Source: Pontibacter chinhatensis
GTDB lineage: Bacteria; Bacteroidota; Bacteroidia; Cytophagales; Hymenobacteraceae
Direction: 5' to 3'
Length of the DNA: 64,000 nt
Assembly (NCBI RefSeq): GCF_900113285.1
Contig: NZ_FOOT01000001.1
Span: 434,001-498,000, forward strand
The translations under genes were made by a program, and so were the position numbers. The notes below the pieces were generated by a model. The model did no database searches and was not told where the DNA came from. It worked only from the letters and a program-made list of their open reading frames with translations. Positions 9,283-17,922 of the stretch are shown here, piece after piece; position 1 is the stretch's first letter; every line of letters starts with the position of its first letter.

Positions 9283-9885
9283 ATGAAGACAATTGCAAAT
9301 CACCTAGCCACCTGCCTCTGCCTGCTAAGCGTAGGCCTTTTCACCGCTTGTAAGGGTGGCCAGGAGGAAGAGAAAGGGCTCGCAGCCACACACCCTGAGC
9401 TGGCGAAAGAACTGGCCAAAGACTCCCTCCACGTGCCCTACAACGACCCTACCGATAAGGAACTGTATAACCGCTACCTCATCACTACGGAGCAATACCT
9501 GAACAGCAAGAACTACGCGGTGGGTGACATGTACCGGGGCAAGCTGGCACCGCTGGATGAAGCTAGCCACAGCGATGCCGCTACCTACCGCACCATGCTG
9601 CGCAAGGGGCTGGAGGAAGGTGTAAACTTTGCCGGGAAGTATACCGTGGTCAGCATTGGCTGCGGCACCAGTTGCCAGCAGCACTTTGTGGTAGACCGCG
9701 AAACAGGCAAGGTGCTGGATAAGGTGCAGAGCAGCACCGGCGCCAAGTATAGCAAAGACAGTCGCCTGCTGGTGGTAAACCCACCCGACTCTGCCGTTAA
9801 CTACCAGGAGTGCCGCTATTGCACCCCCGCGTACTATGAGTTCGTAGACGGGAAATTTCGTAAGCTGGAACAGGGCACGCCATGA
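9283..9885 (+). CDS. Putative lipoprotein of unknown function
   Basis: The start was chosen at ATG 9283 because it begins a proper lipoprotein signal (MKTIANHLATCLCLLSVGLF, then TAC with lipidated Cys23). An upstream in-frame start would add 18 unlikely residues. The mature protein is 178 residues and acidic at its start. It carries a cysteine-rich middle, SIGCGTSCQQHFVVDRETGK, and CRYCTP near the end, suggesting disulfides in the periplasm or at the outer membrane. It overlaps the next gene by four bases (ATGA), so the two are translationally coupled. No function is recognised. Confidence 0.75.
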   Translation: MKTIANHLATCLCLLSVGLFTACKGGQEEEKGLAATHPELAKELAKDSLHVPYNDPTDKELYNRYLITTEQYLNSKNYAVGDMYRGKLAPLDEASHSDAATYRTMLRKGLEEGVNFAGKYTVVSIGCGTSCQQHFVVDRETGKVLDKVQSSTGAKYSKDSRLLVVNPPDSAVNYQECRYCTPAYYEFVDGKFRKLEQGTP

Positions 9886-10376
9886 AGTATAAACAAAGTA
9901 TAAACCTGCTCTTACTTGGCCTTGTCCTGTTGCTGGCAAGCGGCTGCGCCCGTGGCAACGCTAACCAAAGTATAATTCACGCGCAGGGTAGAGATGCAGC
10001 ACCGCCACAGAAGCTGCTGCTGTTTCAGAAAACACCCTGCTACGGCACCTGCCCCGCATACAACGCCACCTTCTACAGCGATGGCACCATTCATTATGAG
10101 GGTTTTCGCTACGTGCCTGTCACGGATACGATTACCCTGCAGCTTTCCGAAAAGCAGTTGCAGCAAGTTAAAGAGATGCTCCAAAAGCTTGACTATACTT
10201 CGCTAAAGGATACCTACTTATCCCCTTACACCGACCTTCCCTCCTCCTACCTAACTTTTTATGAAAACGATCGGGAAGTAAAGCGCATCAAACACCAGCA
10301 GGATGGACCGGAAGCGCTGCAGGGAACAATAACTTACCTCCATAAGCTCGTTATGGAGGTACTGGAAGCGAAATAG
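9882..10376 (+). CDS. DUF6438-like lipoprotein
   Basis: A 164-residue protein with a lipobox ending ASGC (Cys22). The core contains FQKTPCYGTCPAYNATFYSD, whose Cys53/Cys57 motif CYGTCP is the hallmark of a Bacteroidota family catalogued as DUF6438. A beta-rich domain follows, then a helical end. Function is unknown. The start codon overlaps the stop of the preceding lipoprotein gene (ATGA), and both carry a small paired-Cys motif, so they may act together in the envelope. The family name comes from memory of the motif, not a search. Confidence 0.72.
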   Translation: MKYKQSINLLLLGLVLLLASGCARGNANQSIIHAQGRDAAPPQKLLLFQKTPCYGTCPAYNATFYSDGTIHYEGFRYVPVTDTITLQLSEKQLQQVKEMLQKLDYTSLKDTYLSPYTDLPSSYLTFYENDREVKRIKHQQDGPEALQGTITYLHKLVMEVLEAK

Positions 10377-10436
10377 AAGTTGTGGCAACAACATACTATT
10401 GCTTATCTTGCGCCTCCAAATATCACTTTAGCAAGT

Positions 10437-12083
10437 ATGATGCATCATTTTTTCGGCACACTGCTGCTCCTGTCCCTGCTGTTCAGCGCCTTACCTGCCG
10501 AATCACAGCAGGCAGCAGCCATCATCCCGAAGCCGCAGCAGGTAAGTCCCTTACAAGAAAGAGCCGTGCGGCTGAACAGCAAGAGCCATATTTACTACCA
10601 GGCTCCTTTTGCCAGCCAGGCCGCTTACCTGCAAGGGCTCATCAAGGCCCAAACCGGCTTAACCTTGCCGCTGCAGCAGATAACATCCAACACCGGTTCG
10701 CTTGAGGGCATCATTCTGTTACAGGATGCCGCCGCGGTCCAGCGCCCTGAGATGTACATCCTGCACTCCGGAAACAAAGCCATTACCATCAAAGCACAGG
10801 ATGTTAATGGCATCGTGTATGGCTCGCAAACCTTGCTCCAACTGCTGCCGCTTGAAAACCGCAGGGGATTGCGGGTGGAGCCGGTGGAGATCATCGATTA
10901 TCCGCAGTACGCCTACCGTGGAATGCACCTGGACGTGAGCCGCCACATATTCCCGCTGGACTTCATCAAGAAGTATATCGACTACCTGGCCTTCCACAAA
11001 TTCAATACCTTCCACTGGCACCTGTCTGACGACCAGGGCTGGCGCATTGAAATAAAGAGCTATCCTAAACTGAACTCCGTTGGCTCCTGGCGCGAGGCTA
11101 CCCTCATTGGCCACTTTAAGGACCAGCCCGCCCGCTACGACTCTACCCGCTATGGCGGCTATTATACTCAGGACCAGATCCGGGAGGTGATTGCCTACGC
11201 CACGCAGCGCGGCATCACCATCGTACCTGAGATAGACATTCCCGGCCACAGCCGCGCCACCATCGCCGCCTACCCTGAGTTCAGCACGCACCCAGACACA
11301 ACCTGGAACGTGGCTACTACCTGGGGCATGTACAACCGCCAGAACAACGTGCTGGCCCCGCACCCCGAAACGTTCCAGTTCCTGAAGACCGTTTTCCACG
11401 AGGTAGCTGACCTATTCCCTTCACCCTATATCCATATCGGGGGGGATGAGTGCAGCAAAATGTGGTGGAAGGCAAGCCCACAGGCACAGGAGTTCATACA
11501 GGCAAATAACCTGAAGGACGAAAAGGGGCTGCAGACATACTTCGTGGAACAAGTATCAGAATACCTGGCACAGAAAAACAAAAAGGTGATTGGCTGGCAT
11601 GAGATCCTGGAAGGAGACCTGGACTCCTCTACCATCGTGATGAACTGGGCGGATGCCAAAACCGGCGCGGCGGCAGCCATGCGCAAGCACCCTGTCATCA
11701 TGACACCCGGCAAGCCTTTATACTTTGACCATTACCAAACTAAGAATCCGAACGACAGCCTGGCCATCCACGGCTACAATCCGCTGGATGCGGTATACAA
11801 CTTTAGCCCGATGCCGGACGAACTGCAAGGCAAACCGGAGGCAAGGTACATCATGGGAGCCCAGGCCAATCTATGGACAGAGTACATCAGCTCTCCTGCC
11901 AAGGTAGAATATATGGTGTTTCCAAGGATGACGGCGCTGAGCGAAGTGCTCTGGTCAGATCCCAGGCAAAAAGACTTTGAGGATTTCAAGCGCAGGCTTG
12001 AGCAGACGGTTATCCCTAGATTTAAGCGTTGGGGCACCGCCTATTGCACCGAGTATGCCGACTGGACGATACACAACCAGTAG
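10437..12083 (+). CDS. Beta-N-acetylhexosaminidase, glycoside hydrolase family 20
   Basis: The start was set at the ATG that opens a signal peptide (HHFFGTLLLLSLLFSALPAE). A TTG further upstream would add an implausible 19 residues. The protein has 548 residues: an N-terminal GH20b domain (about 25-155) and a TIM barrel. The barrel has GMHLDVSRHIFPLDFIKKYI, the HWHLSDDQGWR block and the catalytic pair Asp337-Glu338 in HIGGDEC. GH20 enzymes remove terminal GlcNAc or GalNAc by substrate-assisted catalysis. It is exported, so the likely role is chitin, glycan or peptidoglycan-fragment degradation in the periplasm. It ends in a strong terminator. Confidence 0.95.
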   Translation: MMHHFFGTLLLLSLLFSALPAESQQAAAIIPKPQQVSPLQERAVRLNSKSHIYYQAPFASQAAYLQGLIKAQTGLTLPLQQITSNTGSLEGIILLQDAAAVQRPEMYILHSGNKAITIKAQDVNGIVYGSQTLLQLLPLENRRGLRVEPVEIIDYPQYAYRGMHLDVSRHIFPLDFIKKYIDYLAFHKFNTFHWHLSDDQGWRIEIKSYPKLNSVGSWREATLIGHFKDQPARYDSTRYGGYYTQDQIREVIAYATQRGITIVPEIDIPGHSRATIAAYPEFSTHPDTTWNVATTWGMYNRQNNVLAPHPETFQFLKTVFHEVADLFPSPYIHIGGDECSKMWWKASPQAQEFIQANNLKDEKGLQTYFVEQVSEYLAQKNKKVIGWHEILEGDLDSSTIVMNWADAKTGAAAAMRKHPVIMTPGKPLYFDHYQTKNPNDSLAIHGYNPLDAVYNFSPMPDELQGKPEARYIMGAQANLWTEYISSPAKVEYMVFPRMTALSEVLWSDPRQKDFEDFKRRLEQTVIPRFKRWGTAYCTEYADWTIHNQ

Positions 12084-12102
12084 AAGAATTGTAAGAAAGT
12101 AT

Positions 12103-12138
12103 AAAGCGCCGGAAGCACTTGCCTCCGGCGCTTTTTTT
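12103..12138 (+). terminator. Rho-independent terminator after the GH20 gene
   Basis: An 11-bp GC-rich stem (12103-12113 with 12124-12134) followed by a seven-T run. An AAGTATA copy directly abuts the left arm. Confidence 0.85.
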
Positions 12139-12350
12139 ATGCCCTCGCTATATTTTGCCCGGCCAGCCTACCAGTAACGTTAACCATAGCATAAGCCAGA
12201 CTCACTAAAAAAGTATAAAAAAGTTAAACCGCTAAAGTAAAGGCTGCTGATAAATTTTTACCAACTCCTGAGGTACGCCCGCGTAGGAGACAGAAGGCCG
12301 AACAACAATAATTGGCTTAAAAAACCTATATTTTAATATGGTTTTACATC

Positions 12351-12854
12351 ATGAAAAAGAATAAAACAGAAGAAAAAATACTAAAGTCAGAGTTTGAGCA
12401 GCGCTTCCAGGAAGCTACAACTAGCGGCAGGGCTCCTCTTCCAGAAGAGACAGCGACACGGCATGAGGAGGAGGTGATACCGGTGGTGGAAGAGCAGGTG
12501 CAGATCGGGAAAAGAGAAGTGGAAGCGGCCAAGGTACATGTGGTAAAGCAGGTGCGTGAGGAGCTGAAGGACGTCGATATCCCGTCGATGCACGAAGAGG
12601 TGGAAGTGGAGCGCGTGGCTATCAACCAGATTGTAGAGGAAGCCCCTCCTCCTGTTCGCTACGAGGGCGACAAAATGATCGTCTCGGTGCTGAAGGAAGA
12701 GGTGGTGGTGCAGAAGAAACTGGTATTGGTAGAGGAACTGCACATCACCAAAAAGCAGGTAGAAACGCACCGCACAGAAAAAATGCCGCTCCGCAAGGAA
12801 GAGGTGACCATCGAAAGGGTTAAAACCCACCCACACAACACGAAACGGGCCTGA
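12351..12854 (+). CDS. DUF2382 (YsnF/AvaK) domain protein
   Basis: A 167-residue, highly charged protein made of alternating Glu/Lys/Val beta-like segments such as EEVIPVVEEQVQIGKREVEA and KEEVVVQKKLVLVEELHITK. This is the DUF2382 (YsnF/AvaK) pattern, whose bacterial members are associated with general stress. There is no signal peptide or membrane segment. It has two copies of the domain signature. It sits 48 bases upstream of a longer paralogue with the same domain, which suggests a co-transcribed stress pair. The molecular function of the family is not known. Confidence 0.85.
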   Translation: MKKNKTEEKILKSEFEQRFQEATTSGRAPLPEETATRHEEEVIPVVEEQVQIGKREVEAAKVHVVKQVREELKDVDIPSMHEEVEVERVAINQIVEEAPPPVRYEGDKMIVSVLKEEVVVQKKLVLVEELHITKKQVETHRTEKMPLRKEEVTIERVKTHPHNTKRA

Positions 12855-12902
12855 CGAAAGGCTTGCATCGGTTTTTATGTTACATCAAATTAATTTTAAG
12901 CT

Positions 12903-13772
12903 ATGAAACAACAGACAGTAGTTGGAATTTTCGATTATGGCGTTGATGCGCAAATGGCTGCGCAACAACTGGAGAAAGCAGGTATTCCGAACAGTAAAAT
13001 AGATATATCGGTGCATGGCGCCCGCGACAGGACCAGTGCCAGCACCCAGCAGCCCCCTCAAAGCAGCGATAGCAGTGGCCGCGTGGGCAACTTCTTTAAC
13101 TCCCTGCTAGGGAACCGCAACGAGTCGGCAATGTACTCAGAGGCTGCCCGCAATGGTTCTGTGGTAACAGTTCATACGTCCTCCGAAGAGGAATCCAGGA
13201 GAGTATGCGACATCCTTGACAAAGCAGGTGCCATCGACGTGAACGAGCGGGCGTCATCGCAGCAGCGGGGCATGTCCTCCTCCAGCAAAGGCAACTGGAC
13301 AGGTTCTACCGCATCCATCCCGGTAGTGGAGGAGAACCTGAACGTGGGTAAGCGCGAAGTAGAGACAGGTGGCGTGAGAATCCGGAGCCGCATTATCGAA
13401 AGGCCTGTGGAAGAAAACCTGCGCCTGCGCGAGGAACACGTGAATGTGGAGCGACGACCGGTGAACCGCCCGGCTAATGAGCGTGACCTGGAAGCATTTA
13501 AGGAAGGTGAAAAAACCATTACGGAGCGCGCCGAGATACCTGTGGTAAACAAAGAGGCGCGTGTGGTAGAGGAAGTGCGGCTGAACAAAGAAACCACTGA
13601 GCACACTGAGCGGATTCATGACACAGTCCGCAAGCAGGATGTAGAGGTGGACAAGCTTAATCCCCGCAACGAGGCAGGTACTCCACCAAACCCTCACAAC
13701 AAACCAGATACTCAAAACCCACGCAACCGTCCGGACACCCCGGCAACGGACAAAGACATCGACAGACCATAA
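12903..13772 (+). CDS. YsnF-type stress protein (GSP17M-like N-terminus plus DUF2382)
   Basis: A 289-residue protein in three parts. Residues 1-105 (TVVGIFDYGVDAQMAAQQLE start) resemble the general stress protein 17M/YflT fold. Residues about 140-245 are a DUF2382 domain (SIPVVEENLNVGKREVETGG). The tail after 245 is a disordered Pro/Asn-rich segment with repeated NPRN and PDT words. It is cytoplasmic by sequence. It follows the shorter DUF2382 gene and probably shares its transcript. A hairpin at 13799-13830 ends the unit. A stress-protective role is inferred from the family only. Confidence 0.85.
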   Translation: MKQQTVVGIFDYGVDAQMAAQQLEKAGIPNSKIDISVHGARDRTSASTQQPPQSSDSSGRVGNFFNSLLGNRNESAMYSEAARNGSVVTVHTSSEEESRRVCDILDKAGAIDVNERASSQQRGMSSSSKGNWTGSTASIPVVEENLNVGKREVETGGVRIRSRIIERPVEENLRLREEHVNVERRPVNRPANERDLEAFKEGEKTITERAEIPVVNKEARVVEEVRLNKETTEHTERIHDTVRKQDVEVDKLNPRNEAGTPPNPHNKPDTQNPRNRPDTPATDKDIDRP

Positions 13773-13780
13773 GAAAACTA

Positions 13781-13848
13781 AAGTATAAAGTATAACATAT
13801 AGCGCTGACTGCCTGTGCAGTTGGCGCTATTCTTTTGTAGTTATACTT
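13781..13848 (+). terminator. Hairpin flanked by inverted heptamers after the YsnF gene
   Basis: The core stem ATAGCGC / GCGCTAT with an inner paired GACTGC/GCAGTT segment (13799-13830) is followed by TCTTTTG. Two tandem AAGTATA (13781-13794) lie on the left and TATACTT (13842-13848) on the right. Confidence 0.65.
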
Positions 13849-14055
13849 CAGAAGATAGTAGCCTTGGTGCTGCATAGTATAAAACCTATGCTTCAAGCAT
13901 TTAATAACCCAGAATTTTATACTTTGAGAGTGGCTCCGAATACCTGTAAAAGAAGTATAATACAAGCAGGAGGCCCCTTTCAAAGGGCTTTTTAGATGTG
14001 GATAAATAAACGCTGCAGGCACTGTTTTGCATCAGCTAAAAATGGGTAAAAAGTG

Positions 14056-14063
14056 TATCTTTG
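14056..14063 (+). promoter_or_regulatory. Candidate -7 box (TATCTTTG) for the MBL-parAB-dapB-lepB operon
   Basis: TATCTTTG fits TAnnTTTG 53 bases before the first gene. A TTTG at 14026-14029 is 26 bases away, longer than the usual 19-21, so the -33 element is doubtful. Confidence 0.45.
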
Positions 14064-14116
14064 TGGAAGATTGAGTTACCTTGCGTAAGTATAGAAAAGC
14101 TAAATCAAATAAAATT

Positions 14117-14797
14117 ATGAAAATAACGTACTACGGCCAGTCCTGTTTCCTGTTCGAAATTGGTGAGAACCGCGTGTTGTTCGACCCGTTCATCTCCCCC
14201 AACGAGTTAGCATCCAGCATCAACGTAGACGATATTAAGGCAGACTTTATCCTGCTCTCGCACGGCCACCAGGACCACGTGCACGACGCGGAGCAGATCG
14301 CTAAAAATAACAATGCCACCATTGTAGCCAATTTCGAGATCACGACCTGGTACGGCAACAAAGGCATCGAGAACGTGCACCCGATGAATACCGGCGGCAA
14401 AGTAACCCTGCCATTCGGTACGGTGAAGATGGTGAACGCCATCCACTCCAGCTCCCTGCCAGATGGCTCCTATGGCGGCACAGCGGCTGGTTTTGTGGTG
14501 GAAACAGAAAATAAAACCTTCTACTACGCCGGCGATACGGCCCTCGCCTACGACATGAAGCTCATTCCGGAGCAATTTGACGTGGATTTTGCGCTTATGC
14601 CTATCGGCGATAACTTTACCATGGACATCCACGATGCCATGATCGCTGCCGATTTTGTGCAGGTGGAGAAAGTTATCGGCATGCATTACGACACTTTCCC
14701 CTACATCGCCATTGACAAGGAGGAAGTGATGGAAGTGGCGAAGCTGGCAGACAAGGAACTTATTCTATTGGAGATAGGTCAAACAATTGAACTATAA
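14117..14797 (+). CDS. Metal-dependent hydrolase, UPF0173 / metallo-beta-lactamase fold
   Basis: The start was chosen at ATG 14117 ([16 protein letters not shown]), the conserved N-terminus. An upstream TTG would add 12 Lys/Arg-rich residues. The protein has 226 residues with the metal-binding HGHQDH motif (around residue 54 onward), a second-shell His in AIHSSS and Asp in YAGDTA, as expected for a binuclear-zinc MBL hydrolase. Members of UPF0173 have no established substrate. It is the first gene of a plus-strand run with parA nine bases downstream, so it is probably in the same operon. Confidence 0.9.
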   Translation: MKITYYGQSCFLFEIGENRVLFDPFISPNELASSINVDDIKADFILLSHGHQDHVHDAEQIAKNNNATIVANFEITTWYGNKGIENVHPMNTGGKVTLPFGTVKMVNAIHSSSLPDGSYGGTAAGFVVETENKTFYYAGDTALAYDMKLIPEQFDVDFALMPIGDNFTMDIHDAMIAADFVQVEKVIGMHYDTFPYIAIDKEEVMEVAKLADKELILLEIGQTIEL

Positions 14798-14805
14798 AGT
14801 ATAGT

Positions 14806-15588
14806 ATGGGAAAAATTATTGCGGTTGCCAACCAGAAAGGCGGCGTAGGCAAAACTACTACAGCCATTAACCTTGCAGCAAGCCTGGCAGCCCTGGAATA
14901 TAAAACACTTCTGGTGGATGCCGACCCGCAGGCCAACGCCACCTCGGGCTTGGGTTTCGACCCGGCCACCATCACCAGCAGCATCTACGAGTGCATGGTG
15001 GAGGATGTGAAGGCGGAGGACATTGTGCTGCAGACAGCAAACATTGAGTTTCTGGACCTGATCCCTTCCCACATTGACCTGGTAGGCGCTGAGGTGGAGA
15101 TGATCAACATGCCCAACCGCGAGGAGAAGATGCGCGAGGCGTTGAAGGACCTGAAGCAGAAGTATGATTACATCATCATCGACTGCTCCCCTTCCTTAGG
15201 CCTTATCACAGTAAACTCCCTGACTGCAGCTGACTCGGTGGTGATACCGGTGCAGTGCGAGTACTTTGCGCTCGAGGGCCTGGGCAAGCTCCTGAACACA
15301 ATCAAGATCATCCAGTCGCGCCTGAACACGGAGCTGGCCATCGAGGGCATCCTGCTGACGATGTACGACGTGCGCCTGCGCCTGAGCAACCAGGTTGTGG
15401 AAGAGGTGAAAACCCACTTTCAGCAAATGGTATTCGATACCATCATCCCCCGTAACGTGAAATTGAGCGAGTCGCCGAGCTTTGGCCTGCCTGCCCTGCT
15501 ACACGACGCCGACAGCAAGGGAGCCCTGAGCTACCTGAACCTGGCACGCGAGATAGCGGAGAAAAACAGCGTAGCGCTGGCGAAATAA
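14806..15588 (+). CDS. parA: Chromosome-partitioning ATPase ParA (Soj family)
   Basis: A 260-residue Walker-type ATPase with the deviant Walker A KGGVGKTT at 11-18, [12 protein letters not shown] (A') and [12 protein letters not shown] (Walker B). There is no N-terminal DNA-binding extension, so it is the small chromosomal type. ParA uses ATP-dependent nonspecific DNA binding to move ParB-parS complexes and segregate replication origins. parB follows after 15 bases. I found no 16-base parS palindrome in the window, so the centromere sites must lie elsewhere. Confidence 0.96.
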   Translation: MGKIIAVANQKGGVGKTTTAINLAASLAALEYKTLLVDADPQANATSGLGFDPATITSSIYECMVEDVKAEDIVLQTANIEFLDLIPSHIDLVGAEVEMINMPNREEKMREALKDLKQKYDYIIIDCSPSLGLITVNSLTAADSVVIPVQCEYFALEGLGKLLNTIKIIQSRLNTELAIEGILLTMYDVRLRLSNQVVEEVKTHFQQMVFDTIIPRNVKLSESPSFGLPALLHDADSKGALSYLNLAREIAEKNSVALAK

Positions 15589-15603
15589 CTTTTAGGAGAG
15601 TAC

Positions 15604-16518
15604 ATGTCTGATAACAAAAATTCTGCAGCGAAACGTAAAGGCGGCCTTGGCCGGGGCCTGGGTTCTCTTCTGGAGGGCAACAAGTATACCGGCAAAACTG
15701 AGTCATCCACTTTAAACGACGTTAATACCATCGCAGATATAGCCATTGACCAAATACAGACTAACCCCTTCCAGCCCCGCACGCACTTCGATCAGGCGGC
15801 ACTGGAAGAGTTGGCAGAGTCTATCAAAGTACAGGGCATCATCCAGCCCATCACGGTAAGGCAGCTTGGCCCCAACAGCTACCAGCTTATTTCCGGGGAG
15901 CGCCGCTACCAAGCGTCCAAGATTGCGGGCTTAACCGTCATCCCCGCTTATATCCGTAAGGCCGACGACCAGCAGATGCTGGAGATGGCCCTGATCGAGA
16001 ACATTCAGCGCGAAAACCTGAATGCCATCGAGATTGCCCTCTCCTATCAGCGCCTGCTCACTGAGTGCAGCCTGAAGCAGGAAGAGCTGGGCGAACGCGT
16101 GGGCAAGAAGCGCACAACAGTGACTAACTACCTGCGCCTGCTCAAGCTTCCACCGGACATCCAGATTGCCCTCCGCGACAACGTGATCACCATGGGCCAT
16201 GCCCGTGCCCTGATCAATATCGACACCATCGAGCAGCAGCTGGATGTGTTTAAGGAAGTGGTGGCCAAGGAACTGTCGGTGCGCAAGGTGGAGGAACTGG
16301 TGCGCAACCTGCAGAATGCCAAGAAAAAGCCGGACCCGCAGCAACAACTGCAGTTCAACAAGTACGAGGATGAACTGAAGACGGTAGAGCGCAAGCTTGC
16401 CTCCCAGTTTGGCACCAAGATACAGGTAAAGGCCAACAACGACGGTAAAGGCGAGATTAAAATCCCGTTTGTATCGGTGGACGAGCTCAACCGTATACTG
16501 GAACTACTTAACTACTAA
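15604..16518 (+). CDS. parB: Chromosome-partitioning protein ParB (Spo0J family)
   Basis: A 304-residue DNA-binding CTPase. After a basic N-terminus (KRKGGLGRGLGSLLEGN, the ParA-contact region) comes the ParB/Srx domain with QIQTNPFQPR and the CTP-binding motif LISGERRYQAS, then ENIQRENLNAIE. A helix-turn-helix (LGERVGKKRTTVTNYLRLLK) recognises parS. A C-terminal dimerisation segment follows. It is encoded directly after parA. Confidence 0.96.
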   Translation: MSDNKNSAAKRKGGLGRGLGSLLEGNKYTGKTESSTLNDVNTIADIAIDQIQTNPFQPRTHFDQAALEELAESIKVQGIIQPITVRQLGPNSYQLISGERRYQASKIAGLTVIPAYIRKADDQQMLEMALIENIQRENLNAIEIALSYQRLLTECSLKQEELGERVGKKRTTVTNYLRLLKLPPDIQIALRDNVITMGHARALINIDTIEQQLDVFKEVVAKELSVRKVEELVRNLQNAKKKPDPQQQLQFNKYEDELKTVERKLASQFGTKIQVKANNDGKGEIKIPFVSVDELNRILELLNY

Positions 16519-16523
16519 GGCGC

Positions 16524-17195
16524 ATGAGGCTGAAAGTTGGTGCGGCAGTTTGGCTGCTGGGCATGGTGTTATACTTTGCCCCGGCTCACACACACGGGCA
16601 GGTCATCACAACCGGCCCTGACTCTGTGGTGGTGCCTGTGGCCCCTGTTGATACGGCTGAAGCGGAAAAGAGAGGCTTCTTCCTAAGTACCTGGGACAGA
16701 CCTGCCAAGGCGGCACTTTTCTCTGCCATCGTTCCCGGTGGCGGCCAGATTTACAACAGGGCCTACTGGAAGCTCCCGATCGTATACGGCACCGGCGCGG
16801 TGCTCACTTACTTCCTCATCGATAACAACACGAAGTTCCAGGACTACAAGAAGGCCTACATTCAACGCGTGGACGGCGACCCCAACACCACGGACAAGTA
16901 TGCCAACGATCCTAATTTCCCGTCACTCAACGCGAGCCGTGGAACAGAGGCCGAGAGCAATCTCAAGTACCGCAGCGACTACTACCGCCGCAACCGCGAC
17001 CTGACGGTTATACTTTCGGTGGCAGCTTACTCACTCCAGATTGCCGAGGCCTATGTGCATGCCCACCTGCGGGAGTTTGACGTGGGCGAAGAACTGGCGC
17101 TGCGCGTGCAGCCAAACCTGTTACACCTGCAAGCACGACCTGGCAATTTTACGCCTGGGTTGTCTCTTACTTTATATACCCGATCCAGCAAATGA
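16524..17195 (+). CDS. DUF5683 family membrane-associated protein
   Basis: A 223-residue protein with a signal peptide (MRLKVGAAVWLLGMVLYFAPA). The conserved block SAIVPGGGQIYNRAYWKLPI, followed by a hydrophobic helix TGAVLTYFLI, defines DUF5683, a Bacteroidota family next to parAB or dapB in many genomes. The C-terminal region has a second hydrophobic stretch. Function is unknown; an envelope location is likely. It starts five bases after parB and overlaps dapB by four bases (ATGA). The Leu-Tyr-Phe near residue 16 is encoded by a TATACTT copy at 16570-16576. Confidence 0.85.
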   Translation: MRLKVGAAVWLLGMVLYFAPAHTHGQVITTGPDSVVVPVAPVDTAEAEKRGFFLSTWDRPAKAALFSAIVPGGGQIYNRAYWKLPIVYGTGAVLTYFLIDNNTKFQDYKKAYIQRVDGDPNTTDKYANDPNFPSLNASRGTEAESNLKYRSDYYRRNRDLTVILSVAAYSLQIAEAYVHAHLREFDVGEELALRVQPNLLHLQARPGNFTPGLSLTLYTRSSK

Positions 17196-17908
17196 ACATC
17201 CTATTGATAGGCTATGGCAAGATGGGCAAAACCATCGAGCAGACTGCCCTTGCCAAAGGCCACCAAATCATTGGTAAAATTACTCACGAGAACACCAACG
17301 AGCTTCAAAACTACAACGCGAACAATACCGACGTAGCCATCGAGTTCACACACCCCGAGTCCGCTTTCGCCAACATCAGCTACTGCCTGCAAAACGGCAT
17401 CCCGGTGGTATCTGGCTCTACTGGCTGGCTGGATAGGTATGAGGAAGCCAAAAGGCTTTGTGCCGAGAACCAGGGGGCATTCTTTTACGCCTCCAACTTT
17501 AGCGTGGGGGTAAACCTCTTCTTTCATTTTAACGAGTACATTGCCAGCAAAATGAAGGATTACAAGGAATACAGCGTGGCTATTCGTGAGGTACACCACC
17601 TGCAGAAGGTAGACAAACCGAGCGGAACGGGAATAACCACAGCAGAAGGCATATTGGCCAGCTATAAAGATTTAAGCGGCTGGGTGAGCGATAATCCGGA
17701 AGAAAAAACTAAATTAAACATTGCTTCTGAGCGGGAGCCTGACGTGGTGGGCACCCACATCGTCACCTACAGCTCCGAAGTAGATAAAATTGAATTAGGG
17801 CACATTGCCCATACCCGTGCCGGGTTTGCCGAGGGCGCCGTGATGGCCGCCTCCTGGCTGCAGGGCCGCCAGGGCGTTTACGGCATGAGAGACATGCTGA
17901 ACCTGTAA
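17192..17908 (+). CDS. dapB: 4-hydroxy-tetrahydrodipicolinate reductase
   Basis: Reduces 4-hydroxy-tetrahydrodipicolinate with NAD(P)H in lysine and diaminopimelate synthesis. At 238 residues it is a typical short Bacteroidota DapB. It has the Rossmann motif LLIGYGKMGKTI at the N-terminus, the catalytic region EVHHLQKVDKPSGTGITTAE (His-His and Lys), and HTRAGFAEGAV near the end. The ATG overlaps the preceding stop, indicating translational coupling with the DUF5683 gene. lepB follows after 14 bases. Confidence 0.95.
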   Translation: MNILLIGYGKMGKTIEQTALAKGHQIIGKITHENTNELQNYNANNTDVAIEFTHPESAFANISYCLQNGIPVVSGSTGWLDRYEEAKRLCAENQGAFFYASNFSVGVNLFFHFNEYIASKMKDYKEYSVAIREVHHLQKVDKPSGTGITTAEGILASYKDLSGWVSDNPEEKTKLNIASEREPDVVGTHIVTYSSEVDKIELGHIAHTRAGFAEGAVMAASWLQGRQGVYGMRDMLNL

Positions 17909-17922
17909 CCATACCTTAGCAG

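Larger units (their letters stand above)
13773..14116. other. Intergenic region with terminator and heptamer copies
   Basis: Contains the hairpin at 13799-13830 flanked by inverted heptamers, three further heptamer copies between 13919 and 14090, and a candidate promoter box at 14056-14063 for the next operon. No gene is seen. Confidence 0.6.

Noticed and set aside
14806..16518. A replication origin or parS site close to parAB
   Set aside because: I found no dnaA gene, DnaA-box cluster or 16-base parS palindrome in the window.
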